In this document: piece by piece, positions 49,294 through 61,064 of the stretch | Layout of the letters: each line of letters starts with the position of its first letter | Position numbering within the stretch: the first letter of the stretch is position 1 | NCBI GenBank assembly: GCA_027625915.1 | Contig: JANTQA010000060.1 | Span: 6,386,001 to 6,450,000, forward strand | Length of the DNA: 64,000 bases | Source of the DNA: Anaeramoeba flamelloides | Lineage: Eukaryota; Metamonada; Anaeramoebidae | Direction: 5' to 3' | Made by a program: the position numbers and the translations under genes | The notes under the pieces: model-generated | Databases searched by the model: none | Told to the model about the DNA's origin: nothing | The model's input: only the letters and a program-made list of their open reading frames with translations

Positions 49294-50451
49294 AGAAATA
49301 TTAAAATATTGGAGTACACATTTAATTGTATCGCCTCTAACACCACCCCCAAGAACATTTGAAACAAATAACCAAATTTTATGCATATAAAAAAATAAAT
49401 AAAAATTCCTCGAAGCATCATATTTTTTAAAAAACTATATTTTTAATGAAATAAACAATGTGTTTTTCTCAAAAATAGTTACTACTTGGAATTTTTGTTT
49501 TTTTTTTAAAGAAAAATTTGATTTTTTAAATGATAACTAGTATATTATCAAATGAAAAATAATTGAAAATAATTGAATATTTTGTAGTTTATGTATTTGT
49601 TTTCAGTCTCTGTATTAAATTTTTTTTTTTTTTTTTTTTCTATTTATCAACTTGTTATATTATTATTTGTTTTTTTTTTTTTTTTTTTTTTTATTTTTAT
49701 CAATAAAATAAAAAAAATATTTATTCTCATTTTATTTTTCTTTTTTTTTTATTTATTTAGATTTTTGATATTATTCTTTCTTGTTAATTTGAATTTCTGT
49801 AACCTAAAATAATAAATTTAAGCAAAACAAACTTTAATTTAAAAAATAGTAATATAACTAAAATTTAATTTTCGAATTATTTACCATTGAAATGATAACA
49901 AAAGATTTTTTTAAAAAGAAATTATTTATAAAAAAAAAAAAGGATTTTAATAAAAGTTTACCCCATTTCTAAGATTTAATTGTGAAATTATCCAATTACG
50001 TTCTTTTTCATTCTTAAAAGTAGAATTAAAAAATAATAAAAAAAAAATCTTGAATAGAATATTAAATATTGTTGTAAAAAAAGTGATTAAAATCTACAAA
50101 ATACATGTTAATTAATCTGAAATTAAATTTCTTCGTTTTATTGTATTTAAAGTAAATTCTTTATTTATTGAAAGTTTTTCTAAAAATTTTTGATTAATTA
50201 AACCCAATTCAGGTTTTAAAACAGATTTAAATTCAATTTCTGAAAAAAAAATCCTATTTAATCAATTATAGAAGAAAATTAAATCAGAATAATTTCATTA
50301 ATTGAAATGTTTACAAATATTTATTAATTACAATAGATACAAAACAAAAAAGGAGTAATTATCAATACTAATAAATTATCGACGTATTAAAATTTTGTAG
50401 AGAGTAAAACAAAAAAAAAAATGCTTTGGTAAATATGTTTTAATTCTGTTA

Positions 50452-50646
50452 TAGCCAGTTTCAAATTTAAGGTATAAACTTTCAAAGTAATTTAAGGTAC
50501 AAAAAAATCTCAAATTAAAGCACAAAATTTGAATTTTTTTTTCACAAATTATTTTCCTTGAATATGAATTTTGTGCCTTAATATGGGATTTTTATTGTGC
50601 CTTAATTTTCGTTGAATTTTGTATCTTAAAAGTGGAGCTGGTTGTG
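50452..50646. mobile_element. TA-flanked MITE, family B, copy 3
   Basis: A worn copy starts AGCCAGTTTCAAATTTAAGG and ends AAGTGGAGCTGGTTGTG. Its centre is inverted relative to copy 5, so these two were inserted in opposite orientations. Confidence 0.65.
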
Positions 50647-51020
50647 GGAATAATTACCAATTAATGGTTAGATACCATAGATAAAAGTTATTTGAGTTCT
50701 TCTATTTCTGAAAGAACACAAGCTCATTGGAATATCAAAATTTTAAAAAATATTTTGATCTGGAAAGTAACAAATTTATACATTTGTAGTATATACCGAG
50801 AGTAGAAATATTCCGAAACACACTTTTAAAAGTATTGGATTTGTGAGACAGAATTTCAAAAAGTTTTTGATTTAAGTAACTGCATTTTAAATGAATTCTT
50901 CACATATATATAATATACTAAAAATTTATATTGATTAAAGTATTTATGTTATTTTCTCAATAGATTAAAAGAAAATATAATTTAAAAAAAAATGTTGTTT
51001 TATAGTTTTTTTTTATTTAG

Positions 51021-51220
51021 ACAGTCAGTTCCACTTTTAAGGCACAAACTTTCAACTAAATTTAAGGCTCAAAAAAAATCTCAAATTACTGCACAAAATT
51101 CAGATTCTAGTAAAATAAATTGTAAAATAAAAAATTACAAATTTTGAGCCTTAATATGAGGTTTTTATTGTGCCTTAAATTTCGTTGAAAGTTTGTGCCT
51201 TAAAAGTGGAACTGACTGTA
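51021..51220. mobile_element. MITE, family B, copy 4, best preserved
   Basis: A 200-base element with nearly perfect inverted ends ACAGTCAGTTCCACTTTTAA / TTAAAAGTGGAACTGACTGT. Internal GGCACAAA-like repeats are intact. The centre matches copy 2. Confidence 0.78.
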
Positions 51221-51333
51221 CCATTGTTTTTCTTTTTAAAAACCCCATTTATAAATCCTTAAAAATGAATTCAAGAAGATATTAATCCAATAAATGTTCG
51301 ATTTAAGTCATTTATGAACAGTAAATTTTAAAA

Positions 51334-51532
51334 TACAGCCAGTTCCACTTTTAAGGCACAAACTTTCAACAAAATTTAAGGCACAATAAAAACCTCATAT
51401 TAAGGCTCAAAATTCATATTCAAGGAAAATAATTTGTGAAAAAAAAATTCCAAATTTTGTACCTTAATTTGAGATTTTTTTGTGCATTAAATTTCATTGA
51501 AATTTTCTTTCTTAAATTTGAAACTGACTGTA
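51334..51532. mobile_element. TA-flanked MITE, family B, copy 5
   Basis: A 199-base copy bounded by TA on both sides starts CAGCCAGTTCCACTTTTAAG and ends AAACTGACTG. It lies only 114 bases from copy 4, making a local cluster. Confidence 0.75.
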
Positions 51533-53484
51533 ATAAACTAAATCAAATTAAATAATTTCCCTCTAAAAAATACTAAACTTGACAAAACTTATGATAAAAT
51601 TTTATTTACATGAGAAATAAAAATCATAATAAAAAGTAAAATATTTTGCAAGAAAATATTTTCATTTAATTTCCTGAGAAAAGATGATATGTACCTTCAG
51701 GAGATAATAACCATTAATCATTCGTTCCCAAATTCAATAAAAAATTTATTTGCATTTACACGAATTCAGTTCTACTTGATAAACAAACTACATTATTACC
51801 AATTAGGAAACCCAATTATTGATTTTAAAAAGAATTCATTTTTTCAAATTAATTGTCAGCCAATATGATCTTGTAATTTTATTTTTTATCAGATATTTCA
51901 ATAGAAAAAAAAAATGAAAAAATTACAAATTATTTATATTTTTAGAATTAATCGATCTGAATCATCTCTGTACTTATAAGATTTGACCTTTTTTCTTATT
52001 TTATAAAGATAAGAAAAAGAAAATAAGTTGGAAAATTTGAAGATCAGAAAAAAGTGATTATTTATTTTATTTTCAATAATTAATTAAATTTCATGAAATT
52101 TAAACTTTTAGGTAATATAATATTTCTAATATTAAGGATATAAACAATGAACTTTTATTTACAAATGAGTTTTTTGGTAATATTTCTTTACTTACTTTTT
52201 TATTTTTTTTTTTTTAGTATTGTCAATTATGAGTTTGAATTATTTTTATTTATTAAATTGAGAAATAATAAAAATCATATAGATACTTTAATATTTTGAT
52301 TATTACAAACCCATTTAAAAGTAAGATTGGGTTATTAATTATTGATCAAAAGAATCAAATTAAAAGGTATTTATTTATACCCAAATATGAATTTTACTAG
52401 TATTAAAAAAGTATTTTGGTAAATTTTTTTTAATTAATTGTTTGATGAGTTTTTTGATATTTTTTTGTAAAAAAATAAAAATATTCGATCTCAACTGTTT
52501 TTTGCAATAAGGAATATTTTTATCAAGTTTAAAATAATTTTTCAAATTTTTAAGAAAATAAGTAGATTTTTGGGATTGATTGTTTTTCATAACTTTGTGG
52601 TTTTGTTTGTTTAAAGTGCATTTTTACATAATTCCTTCATCAAAAATAAGATTTTTGATTTTAATCAAAGAAAAAAATAAAATTGTTTTGATATAATACA
52701 GAAATATGTCGGATTTTGAAGTTTTTAAAATAATTAGAAAAATGGATCAAAACTTTTAAAATAAAAATTTATTTGGGAATAGCTTTTAAAAATCAAGTTT
52801 GGTTTTGAAATAATCAGATTTTTACTTTATTTTGAAAATTCAAAGTTTGGATAAAATTATTTTTTATTTGCTATAAAATTTACTCAAAGATTTTAACAAA
52901 CTCGAGTCATTTGTTTTCAGATAAACGATCAAATCTGATTAACCATAACTGGATATAGAATTTATGTTCCAGGTTCAGAATTCGTTTCAAAGGAAAACAC
53001 TTTAAAATTCAAATAAATATTAAAAGTAATAAAGACAAGTAAAGATTTTTAATAAAAATGGAAAAAAATGAAAACAGTTTTACAATGAGACTTGAAAAAG
53101 ATTATTTTTCATCAATTAAGGAATAGGATACACCTAATTTAGAAAAGTAGGTTTTAAACTCTCTTTCACAACACAAAAGGATTAAATCATCAACACATCT
53201 ATTGATATTTAAAACAAATATTTTTTGGTAAAACAATTTTCCCTTCTGAATCATTCTTAATAAATGTTTTAAACTTTCCCTGTGCCTTTATTTATGCAAA
53301 TTAAACTGTTCTTATTTTCATTTTTTCTTTCTTTATTTAATTTATTTTATCTTTGTTTTTACACTCTCTTATTTTCTTGCGACTTTATCTTGTATCAGTT
53401 CTAAAAATAATTATAAATTCAAAAACAAAACTCGATAATTTATTTTTCTTTTTCATACACGATCGAATTCATTGAAAGAAACAG

Positions 53485-55509
53485 ATGAACAATCAAAAAA
53501 AAGGAAAAGGGAAGGGAAAGGGAAAGGGAAAGGGAAAGGGAAAGGGAAAGGGAAAGGGGAAAAGAAATGTAAAAGAACAAAAACAAGAACAAAAACAAAA
53601 ACAAGAACAAGAACAAAAACAAAACAAACAAGAATCACTCCAATTCCCAATCCAAGAAAACAAAGAACAAAAAAAAGAATTCTTCTTAAATTTCGGTGAC
53701 GATAACGAAAAGGAAAAAGAAAAAGAAGAACAAAAAAAAAAAAAAGAATTAAAAATCAATGGTTTGGATTTAAAAAAACAAAAGCTATTTAAAGTCCCAA
53801 GCTTTTTATTCCAATACTACAAAAACATTGTATTGCTGGATCTTTCATTTAATTATTTGGAAACTTTACCCCAAGATCTTTTTGATTTCCAAAATAATTT
53901 AAAAACATTGGTTGCTTCTGACAATCAATTAATAAGTTTACCGTCAAGCATTGGTTTTTTAACACGGCTCGAAAAGCTTGATTTGCACTCGAATTTAATC
54001 ACGCATTTGCCCTATGAAATATCGCATTTATTTGCGCTTCAGGAAATTAACTTAACTTCGAATCCAATTGCAAATAATTTGCCAAACGAGTTGTTGATCT
54101 CCGGGCGCAACCTAACACAGTTTTATTTGCATTCCGCGATGCCTAAATTCCCAAAATTGATGAGGCCATGGATCAATGGCTCAAGAAAAATGCTTTCGAT
54201 GCTGCCACAAAGGGAATTGCTTGGCAAAGAACCGATCGTTGTGATGTCTTTTAACATTTTGAGCAACACCTACGCAAATAAGGAATTGTATGTCTATACA
54301 CCTAATTTTGCAATTGATTGGATGTATCGCAGGAAAAAGATTGTTCAAGAAATTTTCAGATTAGAGGACGAACAGTCACAGCAGCAACAGCAGCAGAAAC
54401 AACAACAAAAACAAGAACAAAATAATTTTTTTACTAATTTGTTTAGTAACAAAAATTCCAAAATGAACAACCAATTTTATATTAATGAGCAAGAAGAAAA
54501 AAAAATCCCAGACATCATTTGTCTGCAGGAAGTGGAATGGGGCCAATTTAAGGAATTTTTTGAACCAAAATTTGATGAGTGGGGGTATTCGAGTATATTT
54601 AAAATTAAAGCCAGATATTGGAATATGCCAAAAAGCGAGGCAGATCGCGTGGACGGCGTGGCCATTTTTTTCAGTAAAAGCAAATTCGATTATATCAAGC
54701 ACACTGCGATCGACTTTCCGGATGTTGCGCAAAGGAAAATTGAAATGGAGGACCTCCCAAAGGTTGCCCTGGACCGATTGGGAACAAGGGACCAAGTTGC
54801 ACAAATCCTGGTTCTCAAATGTAAGGCGACGGGCAAGCTATTAATGGTGGCGAACGTGCACACGTACTGGAGCCCCATGTACCCAGACGTAAAGGCCTTC
54901 CAAGTGCAATTTTTGCTTGAGGAAATCGAACACTTGAAGCAAACAGAATTTCCCGGAATACCTGTATTCATTTGTGGCGATTTTAATTCAATGTATAATA
55001 GTGCTGCAATCGACTTATTGTCACAGGGCAGCGTAGACCCCAAGCATCCTGATTTTATTAAGAATAACCACGGCGGCAATAATCCTTATTCTTCTTCATA
55101 TTTCAAAAATTTGAATTCTAATAGCTCGCAGGGGAAGAAGAATAATAATAGCAGCAGCAGTAGCAATGGAAAGAATTCTAAAGAAGAAGAAAAGGAAAAG
55201 GAAAAAATAAATCATCAATATTACGATTATGGAGACTATTCCAAATTTGGTTTAAGCCACTCGATAAGCAAATTAACTTCCCTATATCAGCATTTCCTTG
55301 GATTTGATTCAAATCCCGACTCCTTTACAAACTTGACACTGGACTTTGAAGGAGTAATAGATTATATTTGGTATGATGCAGATTGTTTTATCCCCATCGG
55401 ATTTCTCTGCCCTTTGGATAAAAAGCAAGCGAAAAAAAAATATTTGGGTTTCCCTAATTGCCATTTCCCTTCCGATCATATACCATTAATGGGCGAATTC
55501 CTGATTTAA
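53485..55509 (+). CDS. CCR4: CCR4/CNOT6-type deadenylase with leucine-rich repeats
   Basis: This intronless 674-residue protein begins with a low-complexity tail, a (GK)n tract and then KQEQ repeats, followed by four to five leucine-rich repeats at about 90-205 (for example LLDLSFNYLETLP, LEKLDLHSNLITHLP). The exonuclease-endonuclease-phosphatase domain runs from about 249 to the end. Key residues are present: Asn in MSFNILS, the metal-binding Glu in CLQEVEW (about 349), Asp/Asn in CGDFNS (about 498) and His in PSDHIP (about 664). RRKKIVQEI and FEGVIDYIWY also match CNOT6. In eukaryotes this is a catalytic subunit of CCR4-NOT that shortens mRNA poly(A) tails, with the leucine-rich repeats contacting CAF1. 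Gln-rich and Asn/Ser-rich inserts interrupt the catalytic domain at about 295-330 and 545-570. The ATG at 53485 is the first in frame. Confidence 0.93.
   Translation: MNNQKKGKGKGKGKGKGKGKGKGKGKRNVKEQKQEQKQKQEQEQKQNKQESLQFPIQENKEQKKEFFLNFGDDNEKEKEKEEQKKKKELKINGLDLKKQKLFKVPSFLFQYYKNIVLLDLSFNYLETLPQDLFDFQNNLKTLVASDNQLISLPSSIGFLTRLEKLDLHSNLITHLPYEISHLFALQEINLTSNPIANNLPNELLISGRNLTQFYLHSAMPKFPKLMRPWINGSRKMLSMLPQRELLGKEPIVVMSFNILSNTYANKELYVYTPNFAIDWMYRRKKIVQEIFRLEDEQSQQQQQQKQQQKQEQNNFFTNLFSNKNSKMNNQFYINEQEEKKIPDIICLQEVEWGQFKEFFEPKFDEWGYSSIFKIKARYWNMPKSEADRVDGVAIFFSKSKFDYIKHTAIDFPDVAQRKIEMEDLPKVALDRLGTRDQVAQILVLKCKATGKLLMVANVHTYWSPMYPDVKAFQVQFLLEEIEHLKQTEFPGIPVFICGDFNSMYNSAAIDLLSQGSVDPKHPDFIKNNHGGNNPYSSSYFKNLNSNSSQGKKNNNSSSSSNGKNSKEEEKEKEKINHQYYDYGDYSKFGLSHSISKLTSLYQHFLGFDSNPDSFTNLTLDFEGVIDYIWYDADCFIPIGFLCPLDKKQAKKKYLGFPNCHFPSDHIPLMGEFLI
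53503..53561 (+). repeat. GGGAAA hexamer tract inside CCR4
   Basis: About nine consecutive AGGGAA/GGGAAA units are read in frame as alternating Gly-Lys. It is a coding microsatellite likely to vary in length between strains, and it also creates spurious frames on both strands. Confidence 0.9.
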
Positions 55510-56939
55510 TATGTTTTTATAATTTAATATTTTCTATTTATTCATCGATTTATTTACCTTCTTTTTTTTTAAATAATATTTATGCCATTATACATACATA
55601 TATATATATATATATATTAAAAATAGTAAAATTTTTTATTAATGCTAATATAATTAATTATTCTAAAATAATAATAAATATTATTTCAAAAGAGGACTAA
55701 TCATTTTCATAATTTATAAAAACTATTTAGAATTTTAAAAAAGATAAAATAAATTATATATAAATACATATACATATATTCAGGTATTTGTATATCCATA
55801 CATTGATATTCTTCAGATTAAATAATTAAAAAAATTCAACAGTATTTTTTTTTTTTTTGTTTTTATTTTTATCTTTTTTGGTTAATTATAAACACTAATT
55901 TAACTAACCTGTGTAATCTATCTTAACCTGTTCAGAAAATTGAACCTGTGCTCAAAATATTGTCTACTTTACAGAAATAAAAGAAATCAGTTAATAAATT
56001 GTAGGCAATACATAAACAAGAAACAATGCTATTTAAATCAATTTTAATTAAGAAATATTAAAATTTTAGAAAGCAGATAAAATTTTCAATTTTTTGAAAA
56101 TGATAATTGTGAAACAATTAAAATTTTTTTTTGAGTGCTAAAGGATATATTGATATTGTAAGAAAACATCCGTTATACACAATTTAGTGAAAAGAATACT
56201 TGTAAATCTGATTTGAATTTTAAATTTGAAAATTTTTGGAATATTTTTTTTTTTAAAATTTGATTTTTAAAATGGTAAATTCTTTTTTGAATCGAGAAAG
56301 GTGTTAAGATGGATTTTTGAAATTAATCAAATATCAAACCAATAAAATAGAAAAAAACGGTGTATATTTTTAAAAAATATTTCCATTTGAAAACCAAAAA
56401 TATAAGATTACCTTTACAAAAAAACTTATTGAAGTCAAGATTGAATAATAAATAGAAATATATTTTTGAGGATTTATTAGTCTTCTAGATCTTAAATTAA
56501 ATCGATACAACAAAATATTATCGTCGATCCCTCGTATTTGTATTGAAAAGATTTGTTAGATTATTTTTGAGAATTCTTTTTGAAATATTATTCTCAAACG
56601 AAGTCAAAACAAAGAATAATGTTGCAAATTCATTGAAAGTGATTAAATTACACTAATAAAAAAATAGCGATAATAACATTAATTTTGATACATAAACAAA
56701 ATTCCAAAAATTTTAACAAGGTTTAAACAGACTAAAGAATAACAATGCCACACTTTACATTCAATTTGGAATAAATATTTATTTTATATACTATTTCAAT
56801 ATTTTTCTTTTTTGTTTTGTTTATATTTCCTTTTTTCCAGATATCTAATCTGCTTCTTTGATCTGGGATTTCTTTCCAATGGTTGATAGAAGGTTAGTGT
56901 TAAGTCTGTTAAATAGAAAAATCACATACAATTGGTAGA

Positions 56940-57165
56940 TGGTATCTTATCATCGGTTGATCAACAATTGTTCATTAAATTACAACAAATTCACCAATAT
57001 AATTTTTTGTTCAGCTCTTTTCATTATTTTGGACACTAGTTTCAATTTTTTGGTTTTATATTTTTTTATTTTTTTATTTTATTTGGATGAAAACCATTAC
57101 TTACAAAACCATTAATACTCAATTACTTTGCTGTATATTTATATTACGTTTGTAAAAATATTATA
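56940..57165 (+). repeat. Dispersed repeat M, copy 2
   Basis: It matches M1 (28868-29080) in block order: CAACAATTGTTC, CAACAAATTCACCAATA, ATTTGGATGAAAACCATTAC, ATATTACGTTTG. The surroundings differ, so it is a dispersed repeat, not a segmental duplication. Confidence 0.45.
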
Positions 57166-58077
57166 AATTGGGATTTTTTTTTGCCTATTTTTGATTTTGG
57201 GTTTGTCCAAATTTTTAGATTGGGGTTTATAAAATAAACTCTTTTTCAAATATTGTGACCCACCTGAAATAATGAATTGAAAAAAAAGTATCCTTTAGTA
57301 TTCAAGAACAATTTATCACTAAATCTGATTTGTAATTCACTTTAAAGTAATTCTAAATATATAATAGCCTGATGTATTAAAATTTAAAAAAAAAATAAAA
57401 CCAAAAACTAAAAAAAAGTGAGTCTCATTTTTTGAAATGAGCATTACAGATTTTTTATTACTGAACTTTCACTGAAAAAAATTTTATCAACAAGATTTTT
57501 TATGAATAATTCAATTCATTTTTAAGTACATTACATAGTCTAAATTTTCATAGCGATTATTGGTCTTTTCGAAGATCTTTTTTTTTTCGACTGTATCTTT
57601 TTAAAAAAAAAAAAAAGAAAAAGCAAAACAAAAATTTGCAAAATTAGAAAAAATGATTCTGATCCAAAAATTTGAAAATATTTTTTTGTTAAGAATACTG
57701 GAATAAATTCTCAAAACAGCTTCCATAAACATTATAAAGCGAGTCAAAATTTTTGAAATCTAGTTTAGAAAGGTTTTTATTACGGATAAAAAAAAAAAAA
57801 AATCGAAGAAAAAGAAATAAATTTTGCTTGTTTATTAATAGTAGATTTTTCATCTTTAAAAATAGATGAAAATCGAAGGTGTTCAGATTACAATTCTAAC
57901 CAATTGTCTAATATGTTAAAAGATATATTTAAATATTAAATTGATAGATATTGAATTTTTTAATTTAATTATAAAAAAAAATAATAATTAAATATTATTA
58001 ATAATCTAAATTTTCAATGATAGAAAATGAAAAGAAATTAAGTCAATTAACAAATCGTTTAAATAATAAAAGAATTC

Positions 58078-58080
<3 letters not shown>

Positions 58081-58112
<32 letters not shown>
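58081..58112. repeat. TA dinucleotide microsatellite
   Basis: Fifteen to sixteen TA units lie just downstream of the minus-strand gene's stop. Confidence 0.9.
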
Positions 58113-58114
<2 letters not shown>

Positions 58115-58189
58115 AATCTTTAAAAAATTAATTATATATAATGAGTATTAATATACTGAGTATTAAAATACGAGAAAAAAAAAATGAAT

Positions 58190-58867
58190 TCAAATTATTC
58201 CTGAACAGCAACCTAAAACAAGTCCATCTTCGGATTTAGCATTTTTTGACAATGATAAAAAGGGGCAATGGGTTCTTCTTTGTATATCTGGTGATGCTAT
58301 ATCCATTGTGGTATGTATTACGATAATTTGTAAATTTTTTAAAGTATTTTCCAAAACTTCTCTTTTTTCAGGATCTGTTAAATAACTAATAAGGTCTTGA
58401 GGAATTAGATCATGGTCTATAATTGAAGACAAGATTAAGTTGCGAATTTTTTTTGCTGTTAACCAACCAACATTTTTGGATTTGCTAATTTTATTAATTA
58501 AGGGCGCAAATCCATCAAAAAATTTTTTAACATTGAAAATCCTGCCAATTGGTATCCCTTTAAGCATTTCGGTATAAATAATAATCGTAAAGTATCCACA
58601 CAACGGAGAGACCCTGAAAGAAAAATTGCCCAGTCCAAACATATGTAGAAATGGTTCGATTACCATTAGCATTGACATTGGGTAAAAATCGCCAATTAAA
58701 AGCTTACCATTGGAATTCTCACTTATATATTGTAAAGTTGGCATTGGATCAATTGTCCCTAAAGAATGAGACGCCATTCTCATTTTTTTAATTTGCTTTT
58801 TATTAATTTTCTTATTATTGTTGTTATTCTTCTTCTTTTTATTGTTGTTGTTGTTGTTGTTGTTGTT

Positions 58868-58904
<37 letters not shown>

Positions 58905-60111
58905 TCATTCTTATTCTTAATCTTCTCACTGTTGTTTTTATTTTTATTCTTATTCTTATTCTTATTATTATTATTATCCTTATTGTTATTCTGAATATTT
59001 TGATTATTTTTGTTCATCTTTTGATTTTTAAAATGCATTTTGACCTTCTGAAATTGCAATTTTGCATGTTTTTTTTGAGGCAAAATCTTTTTGGTAATAT
59101 TTTTAAAAGAACGTTCGATTGTGAATATTAAAAATTGGCAAAGATTGTTGTTTTCAAAAAATTGTAAAAAGATTTCGTCCAACTTTGGAAAGGGCTTCTC
59201 GAGGACATATTCTAAAATCAACTTGATGTCAGTCAATTTGCTCATTTCATTCATTAACTTGCCAATGTCCTTGAGACAGATCTTTTCTGCTTCCTTTTGT
59301 AAATAATATCTGACAAAGGGAAACACGCGAGACTTTAGTAGAATTGATTTGGGCTCTTGTGATAAAGAAATCAGTCGATCGTGGCTGAGCGCAACGATTA
59401 AGTAATGCTGTTCATCTAAAATTGAATCAACATATTTACATTTATTGTTGAATAACGGGATGTCAACCAATTTCCCTTCCAATTTAATAACAAAGGAATG
59501 GTTTTTAGGGCATAACGCTTTAAGTGAATGGATATTTTGTAACAACTCTTCATCACTGGCATATTTACCCAAAGACAAAATTGGTATCGTGAAAATTAAA
59601 GGGAAGTTTTTGAATTTGTTATTCTTGGTTACATTGCTTATAGATAAGATGTCTTCAATATCGATTTGTTTTTTTTGAAACAATTTCTGTCTTTTTTTAT
59701 TGTACAATAATTTATTAAGTGATTGAAGCTTTTCGGTGTGTTGGTTGTTTTTACATTTAAGAGACAAAAAGTTTTTTTTTTTTCAAAGAAAAAGAAAAAG
59801 AAAAAAAAAGAAAAAGTAAAAAAGAGAGAGAGTTCGTTTGGTATTTTACGATTTGGAAATGTAATTTTGTTATAATTTTCTCTTACTTCATTAAAACATG
59901 CAGAGTTGGACGAATAGATAGTTTTCATTCGCCCGTGTGTTGGACAATGCCCTATTAAATATACTTTTCCATTACGTTCAACAACTTTTCCTTGTATAAA
60001 AGTTACACCTTTTCTTTCAGAGATACAGCACTCAGGACAAACAGTTAAAGTTTGGTACAATTCAGTTACCTTAATATTAGTTTTCTTTTTTTGAGTTTTT
60101 GTTTTTTGCAT
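58190..60111 (-). CDS. COG1964/tetraether-synthase-like radical-SAM relative without the Fe-S motif
   Basis: Two exons, 60111-59887 and 59728-58190, join in phase 0 across a 158-base intron (GTAAGAG ... GAAAAG) to give 587 residues. Exon 1 carries a zinc-ribbon-like TVCPECC ... GKVYLIGHCPTHG segment, the characteristic N-terminus of archaeal COG1964 radical-SAM proteins, the group including tetraether lipid synthase. The C-terminal part follows the same family order: a T.P....I...SNGKL..GDFYPM block, VSPLCGYFTIII, and a final MD.A.PDIQRR.HC with EDGLVLGCC. The central domain keeps strand-like FPLIFTIPIL and KLEGKLVDIP at the positions of the core strand and the GGEP motif, but has no CX3CX2C and no CPYDCGLC motif, so radical chemistry is unlikely. 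A Lys/Asn-rich insert with a run of over 20 Asn separates the halves. The start at 60111 is the first ATG in frame. Confidence 0.68.
58842..58904 (-). repeat. Poly-Asn coding repeat
   Basis: A GTT run (AAC on the coding strand) with one interruption codes about 21 consecutive Asn inside the radical-SAM-like protein. It also creates a long Val/Ile frame on the plus strand (58766-59131), which is a shadow. Confidence 0.9.
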
Positions 60112-60301
60112 TGTTTGTGTAATTAAATTAGTTAGAGAACATATGAAAAAATGATTTTTTTTTTTTTTTTGTTTCACTTCCAAGAAAGAGATTATTGTAC
60201 TTAATTTGAAAAAGAAAAAGGGAACAATTTCTGTGTTTTAAAGCAATTTTGATTTCCAGAATTTAAAAAAGTTAGAGCATTTTTTCAAAAGAATAACCTT
60301 T

Positions 60302-60470
60302 TACTGGTATTTGAATTACAAATGGGATTAGTTTATAGTTCGTTTTCAATTTTCTTTTCAAATCAAGTTTTTAAATTATAATCGAACTCTTTGGAGAACT
60401 GTATTTTTTCAAAATAAATCAGGGAAAATCAAGCGAAAATATTATCCGATTTCAAATTCAAATACCATTA
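60302..60470. mobile_element. TA-flanked hairpin MITE, family F, copy 3
   Basis: It starts TACTGGTATTTGAATTACAA and ends AATTCAAATACCATTA, giving 169 bases, the same length as copy 2. It lies 190 bases upstream of the radical-SAM-like gene. Confidence 0.7.
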
Positions 60471-60576
60471 GATGGTTTGTATCAAAAAACCTTACAAATA
60501 GATATCTGATGTTTACATTTATGTAACTGAGATTTTTAAGAGATATATATCTATACTTTAGTATACTTAATAAATA

Positions 60577-61054
60577 AACTGTTGTCAAAATAATGCACGC
60601 AAAAAAGTTTAATTGTGTATCAAAATAAAAAGCGTGTTTTTTTGTTATAGAAGACCTAAAATTAACCGATCAAAGAAATTAACAATAAACCCTAATTAAG
60701 TATGGTATTGGTTTCTTAAAGTTCTATTATTTAAAAAGAAATCTAAAAATGAAGGATCAAATTGTAAAATTTATCTCAAAAAATAGAGTTAGTTTTGAAG
60801 AAAATTTTAATCTTCAAGACTACATAAAAATTCAAAAAAATTGAGAATATTATGGAACATTTTCAACTATTTGTACCACTAATTTAAATTTTATTGAAAA
60901 TATTAAGGGGTTTGCTTTCAAAATTTCTGGAACTTAGGTATACTTTTTACAGTTAAATTGGGTATTATATTCGGAACAATCAGAAAAAAAAGTAAGGGTT
61001 AAATTTCGAAACATGGATTAGAGTGATTGTGTATGTATTATTTTGATCACTGTA
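60577..61054 (-). mobile_element. DNA transposon-like element, family H, copy 2
   Basis: A reverse-oriented relative of H1 (45593-46055), bounded by ACTGTTGTCAAAATAA and TTATTTTGATCACTGTA. It is diverged by roughly 20-25% by eye. It has no coding frame. Confidence 0.65.
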
Positions 61055-61064
61055 TTCAAAATTT

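Larger units (their letters stand above)
49294..53484. other. Spacer with three clustered MITEs
   Basis: After the previous stop there are long T-runs (49619-49695). Three family B elements lie at 50452-51532 and are listed separately. Frames at 49591-49812 and 52375-52590 are homopolymer artefacts. The 150 bases before 53485 are T-rich then A-rich, as expected for a promoter and leader in such genomes. Confidence 0.45.
55510..58189. other. Convergent spacer between CCR4 and the minus-strand gene
   Basis: The 2.7 kb lies between two converging genes. It contains short TA microsatellites (near 55595-55618 and 58081-58112), repeat M2 (56940-57165) and a short inverted pair at about 57420-57460 resembling Tc1-type ends. 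The frame at 55458-55700 overlaps the CCR4 end and is a shadow. Confidence 0.45.

Noticed and set aside
53472-53759. GGGAAA tract as a telomere-like or regulatory repeat
   Set aside because: It is in frame inside CCR4 and internal to the window, so a coding microsatellite explains it.
58766-59131. Plus-strand Val/Ile-rich frame resembling a membrane protein
   Set aside because: It is the complement of the poly-Asn coding repeat of the minus-strand gene.
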